In this document: one piece after another, positions 27,149 through 35,193 of the stretch | How positions within the stretch are numbered: position 1 is the stretch's first letter | Layout of the letters: every line of letters begins with the position of its first letter | Assembly: GCF_002197845.1 (NCBI RefSeq) | Contig: NZ_NIDE01000004.1 | Span: 744,001-808,000, forward strand | Direction of reading: 5' to 3' | Source: Fimbriiglobus ruber | GTDB lineage: Bacteria; Planctomycetota; Planctomycetia; Gemmatales; Gemmataceae | DNA length: 64,000 nucleotides | The notes under the pieces: model-generated | Seen by the model: only the letters and a program-made list of their open reading frames with translations | Databases searched by the model: none | What the model was told of the DNA's origin: nothing | Position numbers and translations under genes: made by a program

Positions 27149-27482
27149 ACTACCCGGCTCGCCCTTCAAATCGCGAAGGGCGGGCCGGTTGGTTTTTCAC
27201 AACCCCGTTACTATCACGATTGGCCCGCGGTCTAAGGCGCTCATTGGCAAAATGATTGCACATCCCTGGCAACTCTCTTTCTTCGCCGTGTCCTGATCCC
27301 GTAACACTTCCTCGGAAAATACGCTCACCCCGGAAGGTTGCTCGCAAGAGCATCCCGGGCCGGTCCGGATCTCGTGCCACCGTCGGCTATACGGGCACGG
27401 CCCTTCTCGCGCGACCACGGCGGCGATCTTCGCCTCTCGCGGCTCGCGGTCGCATTCCCTGTCTTCATTGAGGTGCCTGTCC
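27149..27482. other. Intergenic region, terminator then leader of the surface-protein gene
   Basis: 334 bases. The first 50 hold the terminator at 27156-27197. The remainder has no coding pattern or repeat and probably carries the promoter of the long surface-protein gene. Confidence 0.5.
27156..27197 (+). terminator. Rho-independent terminator of the POT transporter gene
   Basis: GGCTCGCCCTT (27156-27166) pairs with AAGGGCGGGCC (27176-27186) with one G-T pair, followed by GGTTGG and TTTTT at 27193-27197. It begins eight bases after the transporter stop. Confidence 0.85.
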
Positions 27483-30400
27483 ATGAAGTGGAACACACTC
27501 CGGTTCCTGCGCGCGCGTTCCGATCGTCCCGCTCCTTCCAGGCCGCGTCTCCGCGTGCTCGAACTGGAAGATCGCACCGTCCCGGCCCCGATCCAGGTGG
27601 TCAACACCAACGATACCGGCGCGGGCAGCCTGCGGGCCGCCATCACGGCCATCGACAACGGAACGGCCGACACCGCCATCACCTTCCTCCCCGGGCTGTT
27701 CGGGACGATCTCCCTCGGCTCGAACCTGCCCACGATCACCAAATCGGTCGCCATTGAAGGACCGGGGGCGGCGGTGATCACGATCAACGGCAACGCGGCC
27801 AATCAGATCTTCAACATCGACGACGGGGCCGCCGGTGCTCTGACCGTCAGCATCTCCGGGCTCACCCTGACCAACGCCAAAGCCGCGAACGGGGCGGCCG
27901 TCGCCAACGACGCCGACGCCGTCACCCTCCAAGACCTCGTCATCTCCAACAACACCGCGACCGGGCAGGGGGCCGGGCTGTTCACCCTGGCCGGGTCGGT
28001 AAACGTCCTGAATAGTACGTTCAGCAAAAACACGGCGCCCGACGGGGCGGCCATCCGGAACGAGGGGTCCACGATGACCATCTCGGACAGCACGCTCGAC
28101 AGCAACACCGCGACCAACTTCGACGGAACGGGAGGGTATTACCAGAGCGGCGGGAGCTCCGTCATCCGGGACACGGCCGTCACCAACAACCAGGGCGGGA
28201 CCGGGGCCGGCCTGTACGTCACCGGCGGGCCGACGACCATCGCGGACAGCCTGATCGCCGCTAACAAATCCACCAACGCGGCGGATAGCGACGGCGGCGG
28301 GCTCGACGTGGAAGGCGGTCAGGTGACGGTCCAGAACACGACCGTCACCGGAAACACGGCGAACCGGAACGGGGCCGGGGTGTACTTCAACGGGACCGTG
28401 ACTGGAAGCACGCTGACAATCCAGAACAGCACCATCGCGTTCAACACCTCGGACGCCGACAACACCGGCGGCGGCAACGGCGGCGGCCTGTTCGAGCAGG
28501 GCGGGACGCTCGCCAAGCTGTCCAGCGACGTCATCGCCAAGAACGCCACGGGCACGACCGGGACGAACCCGGACGTGAGCGGGGCCGTCGACGCGACCAG
28601 CGCGTTCAACCTGATCGGGGTTTCGACCGGCCTGACGGGCATCACCAACGGCCTCCAGAACAACCAGATTGGGACGGCCGGCACCCCGCTCGACCCACAG
28701 TTCGTCTCTCCGACCCCGGCGTTCAACGGCGGGACGACCAAGACCCTGGCCCTTCAGTCGACCAGCCCGGCCGTCGGGACCGGAACGCCCAACGGCCTGA
28801 CGACCGACCAACGGGGCAACCCGTTCGTCCGAACGAACGCGGGGTCCACCGACATCGGCGCCTTCCAGACTCAACCCAACCAGCCGCTGGTCGTGACGAC
28901 CGCCCAGGATCTGAACGACCCGACCTATAACCCGGCCGACCTGAGCCTGCGGGAAGCCCTCCGCCTGGCCGGGACCAACGCTCCGGTCATCACCTTCTCG
29001 CCGGCGTTAGACGGGCAGACGATCAGCCTCACGCTCGGCACCCTCAACGTCGACCGATCGGTCACCGTTCAGGGGCCGGGGGCGGCCCAGTTGACCGTCG
29101 ACGGTCAGAATCTGTTCCAGATCTTCCACATCGACGACGGTTCGGCCGCGACCCTCAGCACCGTGAAGATTTCCGGCCTGACACTCCAGAACGGCAGTTC
29201 TACTCCGGGTACCGGGGGCACGGGGCTGGGTGGAGCGATTCTCGGGGCGGAGAACATCACCCTCGACGGGATGGTCATCCAAAATAACTCGGCCGCCATT
29301 GCCGGCGGCGGGATCGCCCAGGTGACCGGCGGCACCCTAACGTTGACCAACAGCTGGGTCACGGGTAACACGACGCCGGGCGAAGGCGGCGGGATCATTA
29401 ACGTCGCCGGCTCGACGGTGAAGATCGTGAATTCGGCGATCACCGACAACACGGCCGGCACCGACGGCGGCGGGATCGCGTCGGCATTCGGGCCGGCCAA
29501 CCTGATCGTCCAGAACAGCACGATTGCCACCAACAAGGCGACCGCCGACGGCGGCGGCGTGTGGGTCACGGCCGGGAACACGTTCGTTCTGGACAACTCG
29601 ACGGTGGCCCTCAACACGGCCAACGCGGACAACAACGCGGGCGGCGGGAAGGGGGGCGGGCTCTTCATCACCGGCCTGACGACGCCCGCCACCATGCAGA
29701 GTACGATCGTCGCCAAGAACACGCTCGGGACCAACGGAGCCGACCCGGACATCGACGGCCGGATCGACGCCACCAGGAGCCTGGTGCTCAACACCACCGG
29801 GTGGGACCAGTCGAACAGCGACGCGGCGACCCTCCGGGCCGTCGACCCGCTCCTCGGGCCGCTCCAGAACAACGGCGGCCTGAGCCCGACCCTGGCCCTC
29901 CAGACCGGGAGCCCGGCCATCGACGCCGGCAGCAACCCCGACGCCCAGACGACCGACCAGCGCGGGACCGGTTTCGCCCGCGTCAACGGGACGGCAGCCG
30001 ACGTCGGGGCGTTCGAGACCGGCAACACGACCACGTCGTCCGTTACCCTGACGCCCGCGACGCTGCCGTCCGCGAAGGTGGGAACGGCGTACTCTCAGAC
30101 CCTGTCCGCGACCGGGGCGACCGGACCGTTCACGTTCAGCATCACGTCCGGCACCCTCCCAGCCGGCCTGACGCTGACCCCGGCCGGCGTTCTCTCCGGC
30201 ACGCCAACGGCCGCCGGGTCGTCGACCTTTACGGTGACGGCGTCCAACGGCACGGCGACCGGAACCCAGTCGTACACCCTGACCGTGGCCTCCGCCAGTT
30301 CGACCACGACGTCGTCGGTCCTGGTGGGTTCCCCGCAGTTCGCCGTCGGGGCCGACGCGGGCGGCAGCCCGACGGTCGAGTCGTTCAACCCGGACCAGTC

Positions 30401-31343
30401 CCAGGCCCTGGCAGCCACGTCCGTGTTCGGGGCATCGTTCACCGGCGGGGTGCGGGTCGCGTCCGCCGACTTCAACGGGGACGGGGTGGCCGACATCGCC
30501 GTCGGGTCCGGTCCGGGCATCCCCAACGAGGTCACGATTCTGGACGGCAAGACGGGCGCGGTGATCACCACCTTCCAGCCGTTCGAGCCAACATTTACCG
30601 GCGGGGTGTTCGTGGCAGCCGGGGATCTCACCGGCGACGGCATTCCCGACCTGGTCGTCACCCCCGACCAGACGGGCGGCCCGGTGGCGGCCGTGTACGA
30701 CGGGGCCAAGCTCGTGGCCGGTCTGGCGACCGGAATGCCGAACGGGCAACCGGCCCAGATCAACCGGTTCTTCGGCATCCAGGATCCGAACTTCCGCGGC
30801 GGGGCCCGGGCGGCCATCGGTGACATCAACGGGGACGGCAAGGGCGACCTGGTCGTGGCGGCCGGGTTCGGCGGCGGCCCGCGGATCGCCGGGTTCGACG
30901 GCGTGTCGGTCGCGTCGGGTGCCGCGTCACCGACCAAACTGTTCGCCGACTTCTTCGCGTTCGAGCCGACCCTATCGAACGGGGCGTATGTGGCCGTCGG
31001 GGACATCAACGGGGACGGGCACGCGGACATCATCACCGGCGGCGGACCGGGCGGCGGGCCGCGGGTCAGCGTGTTCGATGGAGAGTCGCTGATGGCCAAC
31101 ACCCCGACGCGGACGGCCGACTTCTTCGCCGGCGACGTCAACAACCGGGGCGGCATCCGGGTGGCGGTGAAAGACCTCGACGGCAGCAACCAGGCGAGCC
31201 TGGTGGTCGGCGCCGGGACCGGGGCCGGGAGCAGCGTGACGGCGTACACCGGGAAGGCGATCACGGCCAACCCGAGTTCACCCGCACCCCTGTTCAACCT
31301 CGACGCCATCCCCGGGTTCAACGGCGGCGTATACGTGGGTTAA
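27483..31343 (+). CDS. Large surface protein: beta-helix, Ig-like and FG-GAP repeats
   Basis: A 1286-residue protein. Residues 1-40 carry RPRLRVLELEDRTVPAP, the planctomycete 'LE.R.vp' export-type motif. Two right-handed beta-helix units with choice-of-anchor-type ends follow (SLRAAITAIDNG and SLREALRLAGTN; many NTAT/GGGI turns). A putative Ig (He_PIG) domain is at about 855-945 (LPSAKVGTAYSQTLSATG). The C-terminus has FG-GAP repeats with calcium-type loops (DFNGDGVADIAVG, DLTGDGIPDLVV, DINGDGHADIITGG). Its likely role is adhesion or glycan binding at the cell surface. GAGGTG lies seven bases before the ATG at 27483. Confidence 0.9.
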   Translation: MKWNTLRFLRARSDRPAPSRPRLRVLELEDRTVPAPIQVVNTNDTGAGSLRAAITAIDNGTADTAITFLPGLFGTISLGSNLPTITKSVAIEGPGAAVITINGNAANQIFNIDDGAAGALTVSISGLTLTNAKAANGAAVANDADAVTLQDLVISNNTATGQGAGLFTLAGSVNVLNSTFSKNTAPDGAAIRNEGSTMTISDSTLDSNTATNFDGTGGYYQSGGSSVIRDTAVTNNQGGTGAGLYVTGGPTTIADSLIAANKSTNAADSDGGGLDVEGGQVTVQNTTVTGNTANRNGAGVYFNGTVTGSTLTIQNSTIAFNTSDADNTGGGNGGGLFEQGGTLAKLSSDVIAKNATGTTGTNPDVSGAVDATSAFNLIGVSTGLTGITNGLQNNQIGTAGTPLDPQFVSPTPAFNGGTTKTLALQSTSPAVGTGTPNGLTTDQRGNPFVRTNAGSTDIGAFQTQPNQPLVVTTAQDLNDPTYNPADLSLREALRLAGTNAPVITFSPALDGQTISLTLGTLNVDRSVTVQGPGAAQLTVDGQNLFQIFHIDDGSAATLSTVKISGLTLQNGSSTPGTGGTGLGGAILGAENITLDGMVIQNNSAAIAGGGIAQVTGGTLTLTNSWVTGNTTPGEGGGIINVAGSTVKIVNSAITDNTAGTDGGGIASAFGPANLIVQNSTIATNKATADGGGVWVTAGNTFVLDNSTVALNTANADNNAGGGKGGGLFITGLTTPATMQSTIVAKNTLGTNGADPDIDGRIDATRSLVLNTTGWDQSNSDAATLRAVDPLLGPLQNNGGLSPTLALQTGSPAIDAGSNPDAQTTDQRGTGFARVNGTAADVGAFETGNTTTSSVTLTPATLPSAKVGTAYSQTLSATGATGPFTFSITSGTLPAGLTLTPAGVLSGTPTAAGSSTFTVTASNGTATGTQSYTLTVASASSTTTSSVLVGSPQFAVGADAGGSPTVESFNPDQSQALAATSVFGASFTGGVRVASADFNGDGVADIAVGSGPGIPNEVTILDGKTGAVITTFQPFEPTFTGGVFVAAGDLTGDGIPDLVVTPDQTGGPVAAVYDGAKLVAGLATGMPNGQPAQINRFFGIQDPNFRGGARAAIGDINGDGKGDLVVAAGFGGGPRIAGFDGVSVASGAASPTKLFADFFAFEPTLSNGAYVAVGDINGDGHADIITGGGPGGGPRVSVFDGESLMANTPTRTADFFAGDVNNRGGIRVAVKDLDGSNQASLVVGAGTGAGSSVTAYTGKAITANPSSPAPLFNLDAIPGFNGGVYVG

Positions 31344-31355
31344 CGAAATGAAATC

Positions 31356-31397
31356 GGCCGGGGCCGGACTCAAAAAGTCCGGCCCCGGCCTTATTTA
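31356..31397. terminator. Strong hairpin with T-run, bidirectional terminator
   Basis: GGCCGGGGCCGGACT (31356-31370) pairs exactly with AGTCCGGCCCCGGCC (31376-31390), followed by TTATTTATTT. It serves the surface-protein gene and possibly the convergent rhodanese gene. Confidence 0.9.
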
Positions 31398-31416
31398 TTT
31401 ATTGGGCAACGTCGTC

Positions 31417-31743
31417 TTAATATCGCGGCACCGACGGGTCGACGAGGGCGGACCACGCATCGATCCCGCCGGCCATCGAGAAGACGTTTTCGCGACCGGC
31501 CTGTTGCAGTAGCATCGCCCCGGTCAGGCTGCGAACGCCGTGGTGGCAATAGACGACGACCACCGTACCGGCAGCCGGCGCGACCTCGTCCGCCCGGTGC
31601 GCGAGTTCGCGGAGCGGAACGAACTGGCTCCCCTCAATTCGACAGTGTGCGTATTCTTCCGGCTGCCGCACGTCCACGAAATGAACTGGCTCCCCGGCGT
31701 CGAGCTTGGCTTTCACGTCGAGCGGGTGAATCTGGCTGACCAT
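31417..31743 (-). CDS. Single-domain rhodanese
   Basis: A 108-residue rhodanese-like sulfurtransferase. The active-site loop CHHGVRS has its cysteine at residue 66, and VDVRQPEEYAHCRIEGS plus AGGIDAWS complete the family signature. It is a cytoplasmic GlpE/PspE-type domain without signal peptide, used in sulfur transfer or cyanide and thiol chemistry. It is in the same direction as neither adjacent gene cluster and may be monocistronic. Confidence 0.93.
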   Translation of the reverse strand: MVSQIHPLDVKAKLDAGEPVHFVDVRQPEEYAHCRIEGSQFVPLRELAHRADEVAPAAGTVVVVYCHHGVRSLTGAMLLQQAGRENVFSMAGGIDAWSALVDPSVPRY

Positions 31744-31945
31744 GTCACTCCCGAAAAACTACCGCGGCGCTTGAAAACTTGCGACGTTCCGACTCGCCTG
31801 GGATTTACCACGACTCGACGAGCGAAGGAACGCCGCATCACCCTTTCTATCGCCACGGCCCACCTCACGGCCACGTGCGCCGCCCCGACCCGAACCTACG
31901 TCACTCGACCACCCATTCGACATCTTGTGAAGTCCGCCAGCTCGG

Positions 31946-32389
31946 CTACTTTGCCGCGGCTTTGTGGGAGACCATTTCCTTGCACGCGGCGGCGCAATCG
32001 CGGCAGGCCTTCGCGCATTTCTTCATGTGGGCGTCGTCCGGGAACTTCTCGCACTCGGCCGCGCAGGTCTCGCAGGTCTTCAGACACGCCTCACAAACCT
32101 GAACCGCCAGCGGCCCGGAGCGGGCCACGATCTTTGCCGCCGCCGCGCAGACGTCGCCACAGTCGTTGCACGTCTCGGCCGTGATGAGGTGTTCCTTTTT
32201 CCCGCCCGCCGTCAGCGTCGTGCAGTGCCGGACGCACATCTCGCATTCCAGCATGCAGTCGGCACACGCCTTCGCGCATTTCTCGTGGCTGCCGTGTTCG
32301 TGAGGCTTGTCTGCCGGCGAGTCCACGGGCTTGGCCGACAACAACAACCCGCTCGCCAGCACAATCGCCATCGCGCCGATCTTGATCAT
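31946..32389 (-). CDS. Secreted copper-storage-like four-helix-bundle protein (DUF326/Csp)
   Basis: A 147-residue protein with an N-terminal signal (MIKIGAMAIVLASGLLLSA) and 18 cysteines spaced along four predicted helices (CAKACADCMLECEMCVRHC; CNDCGDVC; CEACLKTCETCAAEC; CAKACRDCAAAC). That CxxxC/CxxC ladder is the hallmark of Csp copper-storage proteins, which bind many Cu(I) ions inside the bundle. Several His residues after the signal (PHEHGSHEK) could capture copper. The signal peptide points to the Csp1-like exported type. AGGAG is six bases before the ATG at 32389. Confidence 0.9.
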   Translation of the reverse strand: MIKIGAMAIVLASGLLLSAKPVDSPADKPHEHGSHEKCAKACADCMLECEMCVRHCTTLTAGGKKEHLITAETCNDCGDVCAAAAKIVARSGPLAVQVCEACLKTCETCAAECEKFPDDAHMKKCAKACRDCAAACKEMVSHKAAAK

Positions 32390-32439
32390 TGGGAACTCCT
32401 GCAAAGAAAATGTCCGAACCGAAGTGAATGTGACGACCA

Positions 32440-32475
32440 ACAAAAACGGCGACCAAGAGTACTCTTGATCGCCGT
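32440..32475 (-). terminator. Rho-independent terminator of the YqjD-like gene
   Basis: A 15-base stem (32446-32460 with 32461-32475, one mismatch, no true loop beyond the turn) is followed on the minus strand by TTTTTG. It lies 27 bases past the stop at 32502. Confidence 0.85.
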
Positions 32476-32501
32476 CGCGATTACCGCCCTCTATTTACGC
32501 C

Positions 32502-32906
32502 TTACGCGCGGGCCACCCGGCCGAGCAGCAGCCCGACCCCGAAGCCGACGAGTAGCGATTGAATCGGATACCGGCGGATCATGCCGGTCATCTCGCGGCC
32601 GAAGTCGTTGACCGTGTGGGCCGCGACGTCGTACGCCTCTTCGACTTTCCCTTCGACCTTCTGGCCGACCTGGCGGGCCGTATCCCGGGCGTCGCCGGCC
32701 CAGTGCTCGATCCGTTCGCGTGCATGCGACGCGGTATCACCGACCGAGTCGAGTGCGGATTGAACGCTGTCTCGGACCGAATCGATGGTGCCGGCGGCAT
32801 TCTGCTTGGCCCCTTGGGCCGCGTCCGCCACATAGTCGGTGGCCTGCTTGGCACGGTCGGCACCGGTATCGATGGCACCCTTTACCTTATCGCGTGTCTC
32901 AGCCAT
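32502..32906 (-). CDS. YqjD/ElaB-like tail-anchored stress protein
   Basis: A 134-residue protein. Residues 1-105 are one long amphipathic, Ala/Asp/Gln-rich helical region with LEA- or CsbD-like 11-residue periodicity (KVKGAIDTGADRAKQ, QNAAGTIDSVRDSVQ). The C-terminus is a membrane helix RRYPIQSLLVGFGVGLLLGR, the YqjD/ElaB/DUF883 glycine-zipper anchor. These are stationary-phase ribosome-binding or stress proteins at the inner membrane. GAGG lies eight bases before the ATG, and a strong terminator follows. Confidence 0.8.
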   Translation of the reverse strand: MAETRDKVKGAIDTGADRAKQATDYVADAAQGAKQNAAGTIDSVRDSVQSALDSVGDTASHARERIEHWAGDARDTARQVGQKVEGKVEEAYDVAAHTVNDFGREMTGMIRRYPIQSLLVGFGVGLLLGRVARA

Positions 32907-33309
32907 GATTCTTACCTCTCGATGGAGATTCGAGGGGGATTTGGTTGTGCCACGTTACCCCTCAAGACGCGAAATGTAATAACGCAGGTATCGTGCCAAG
33001 CGGGACCGTTATCGGAACGAGAAGCCACAAAGCTCATTCCCAAGGGAAATGCCGCGAAATGAAACAGGCAATCGAGGATTTAGCGCACGCTCAAAACGAA
33101 TTTGCGCGAGGAATTGCCTGAAGGTCTGCCACCGGGCCTCGTGCTGACGCCATCTCCGCTTCCCAATCCCGGAGCCGCGTCGGTGAAACATCTCCACCAT
33201 ACGAATCGCGACTTCGTTAATGGATAGTCGGGCATTTGGCACAACGGGTGCAAACTTAAATACAGGCGTTCTCCCTCAGAATGTCAGGAGCCTTAACTGG
33301 AGATAGCAC
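32907..33309. other. Intergenic region without supported features
   Basis: 403 bases between divergent small genes. An open frame at 33009-33242 on the minus strand has no ribosome site and an Arg-rich composition, and I do not support it. No repeat or RNA seen. Confidence 0.5.
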
Positions 33310-33552
33310 ATGAGAATGACAGGAATAGTCGTGATGATCCTCGGCGTCGTCATCGCGCTTTTCTGCGCCGGGATCGTCATGGTTGGGCGCGTGTCGGCTC
33401 AAGAGGGCGGCGGCGTCAACGCGGAGCGGTACACCAACCCCGACCTGTTCGTGCCGATGGTCATTGCCGGCGTCGCATTACTGGGCGGCTGGATGTTGTA
33501 CATGATGGGCGGCCGGGGCTACAAAATCACCAACGATCCCGCTCTCCGGTAG
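33310..33552 (+). CDS. Small two-helix membrane protein
   Basis: An 80-residue protein with two transmembrane helices (GIVVMILGVVIALFCAGIVM and LFVPMVIAGVALLGGWMLYM) separated by a short polar loop, and a polar C-terminus (GGRGYKITNDPALR). GGAG lies seven bases before the ATG. No family recognised. It ends 24 bases from the convergent signalling operon. Confidence 0.75.
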   Translation: MRMTGIVVMILGVVIALFCAGIVMVGRVSAQEGGGVNAERYTNPDLFVPMVIAGVALLGGWMLYMMGGRGYKITNDPALR

Positions 33553-33575
33553 AATTTAGGCAGCGTCCCGCGCCA

Positions 33576-34748
33576 CTAACGTGGCGGCTCGATGGCGGGC
33601 ATACGGACCGTGAATTCGGTCCCGTGCCCGACACCCGGGCTCGTGACACTCACCTGCCCTTGATGCATTTCTACCAGGCGCCGGACGATCGCCAGCCCGA
33701 TCCCCAGGCCGCCACCGGCGCGATTCAAGGTCCGGTCGACCTGAGTGAACAAATCGAAGACGTGGGGAAGCGCGTCCGGCGGGATGCCGACCCCCGTGTC
33801 GCGCACGACGATGACGGCCCAATCCCCTTCCTGGAAGTGTTCCACGGTCACCGTACCGCCCGGCTCCGTGTATTTCGCCGCGTTGTTTAAGAGATTGGAA
33901 AAAACTTGCGCGAGCCGGACCCGATCCCCTTTAACCCAAACCGTTTTCGCCGGCTGCGGGCTGACGATCTTTAACCCCGCTTTTTCCAGTTGCGGGCGGC
34001 TCGTTTCCAGGGCCGCGTCGAGGATCGAGGGAACAGGCACCGGCTCCAGGTTGAGTTGGACTTTCCCCCTCGTGATCCGCGACACGTCGAGCAGGTCGTC
34101 GATCAGCCGGACCATTTGCCGGACCTGGCGGTCGATGATTTGCCGGGATTGCTCGATGCCGGACAGGTTGCCCGCGGCCAGCCTCATGATTTCGAGCGCG
34201 TTCCGGATCGGGGCGAGCGGGTTGCGAAGTTCGTGCGCGAGCGTCGCCAGGAATTCGTCCTTCCGCCGGTCCGCGTCGCGGAGCGAGGCGTTCGCGGCGG
34301 CCAGTTCGGAAGTCCGTTCTTGAACCTTTCGTTCCAGTTCCGTTTCGTATAGTTTTTGCTGGCAGGCGTACCGGATCGAGCGTTCGAGCGAGACGGCGTC
34401 CAACTTCCCCTTTTCGAGATAGTCGGCGGCCCCGGCCGCCGCGGCAGCCCGGTCGATCTCGGACTGGCCCTGTCCCGTGAGCAAAATAAACGGGCCGCCG
34501 AGCCCGCGGCCGCGGGCCGCGGCCAGCAGGTCGAGGCCCGTGCGCGTGCCGAGGCGGTAATCGAACAGGTAGACGTCGTGCTCGCCGCGGCCCACGGCCT
34601 CGAGGCCGGCGTCGTAGTCGGAGACCCAGTCCAATACGTAAGAATTGCCCGGGATCTCGGCGACGAGATCCCGGGTCAGAATGTAATCGTCCTGATCGTC
34701 GTCGACCAGTAATACGCGGATTGCGGCTTTAGGTGCCGGTGTCGCCAT
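33576..34748 (-). CDS. Hybrid: N-terminal receiver plus histidine kinase
   Basis: A 390-residue cytoplasmic protein. A receiver domain (about 10-130) has VDDDQDDY acidic pocket and the phospho-acceptor Asp in YLFDYRLG. A short coiled coil leads to the HisKA domain with the H-box EFLATLAHELRNPLAPI, and a HATPase domain with N-box NLLNNAAKY and G-boxes DTGVGIPPD and GGLGIGLAIV. It overlaps the upstream receiver gene by 20 bases, so the three signalling genes form an operon. The layout (receiver in front of a kinase) suggests it receives phosphate or partners from the upstream protein and relays it onward. Confidence 0.92.
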   Translation of the reverse strand: MATPAPKAAIRVLLVDDDQDDYILTRDLVAEIPGNSYVLDWVSDYDAGLEAVGRGEHDVYLFDYRLGTRTGLDLLAAARGRGLGGPFILLTGQGQSEIDRAAAAAGAADYLEKGKLDAVSLERSIRYACQQKLYETELERKVQERTSELAAANASLRDADRRKDEFLATLAHELRNPLAPIRNALEIMRLAAGNLSGIEQSRQIIDRQVRQMVRLIDDLLDVSRITRGKVQLNLEPVPVPSILDAALETSRPQLEKAGLKIVSPQPAKTVWVKGDRVRLAQVFSNLLNNAAKYTEPGGTVTVEHFQEGDWAVIVVRDTGVGIPPDALPHVFDLFTQVDRTLNRAGGGLGIGLAIVRRLVEMHQGQVSVTSPGVGHGTEFTVRMPAIEPPR

Positions 34749-35193
34749 TATCTGGTAACTCCACGATCTCGAGCCAATATTTGCCGAGGGTCCGAACCAC
34801 TTCGACGAGTGCTTCGAACGTGACCGGCTTCGTGATATAAGACGCGGCCGACAGGGTGTAAATCCGATTTACGTCTTCTTCGGCCTTCGATGTCGTGAGT
34901 ACGATCACGCGAATGGCCCGGAACCGCGGGTCGGCCTTGATCTCGGCCAGCGCCTCGCGGCCGTCCTTCCGGGGCATGTTCAGGTCGAGAAGAATGATCC
35001 CGGGCCGCGGGGAGCTTTTCGGGTCGGTGTATTTCCCACGGCGGTGGAGGTAATCGAGCAATTCGGCCCCGTCCTCGACGAAGCGAAGGTCGTTAGCTAG
35101 TCGGGCCTCCTCGAACGCCTCCAGCGTCAACTGGCGATCGTCCGGGTCGTCGTCCGCCATCAGGATCGTGACGGGTTTAGCTGGTTGCGTCAT
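34729..35193 (-). CDS. Rcp1-like single-domain response regulator
   Basis: A 154-residue stand-alone receiver. It has MADDDPDDRQL, the phosphorylated Asp in IILLDLNMPRKDGREALAEI, LTTSKAEEDV and the conserved Lys in SYITKPVTFEAL. This subgroup (Rcp1 type) serves PAS or phytochrome kinases as a phosphate shuttle. It overlaps the kinase gene upstream by 17 bases and the hybrid kinase gene downstream by 20. Confidence 0.93.
   Translation of the reverse strand: MTQPAKPVTILMADDDPDDRQLTLEAFEEARLANDLRFVEDGAELLDYLHRRGKYTDPKSSPRPGIILLDLNMPRKDGREALAEIKADPRFRAIRVIVLTTSKAEEDVNRIYTLSAASYITKPVTFEALVEVVRTLGKYWLEIVELPDNGDTGT

Noticed and set aside
27465-28874. Long minus-strand open frame opposite the surface protein gene (469 codons)
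   Set aside because: Its codons mirror the Gly/Thr/Asn repeats of the real gene; the product is Arg/Gly/Val-rich with no family pattern. Similar antisense frames at 10974-12557 and 35552-37009 were rejected for the same reason.
33009-33242. 77-codon minus-strand frame between the YqjD-like gene and the two-helix membrane gene
   Set aside because: No ribosome site, Arg-rich composition and no recognisable motif.
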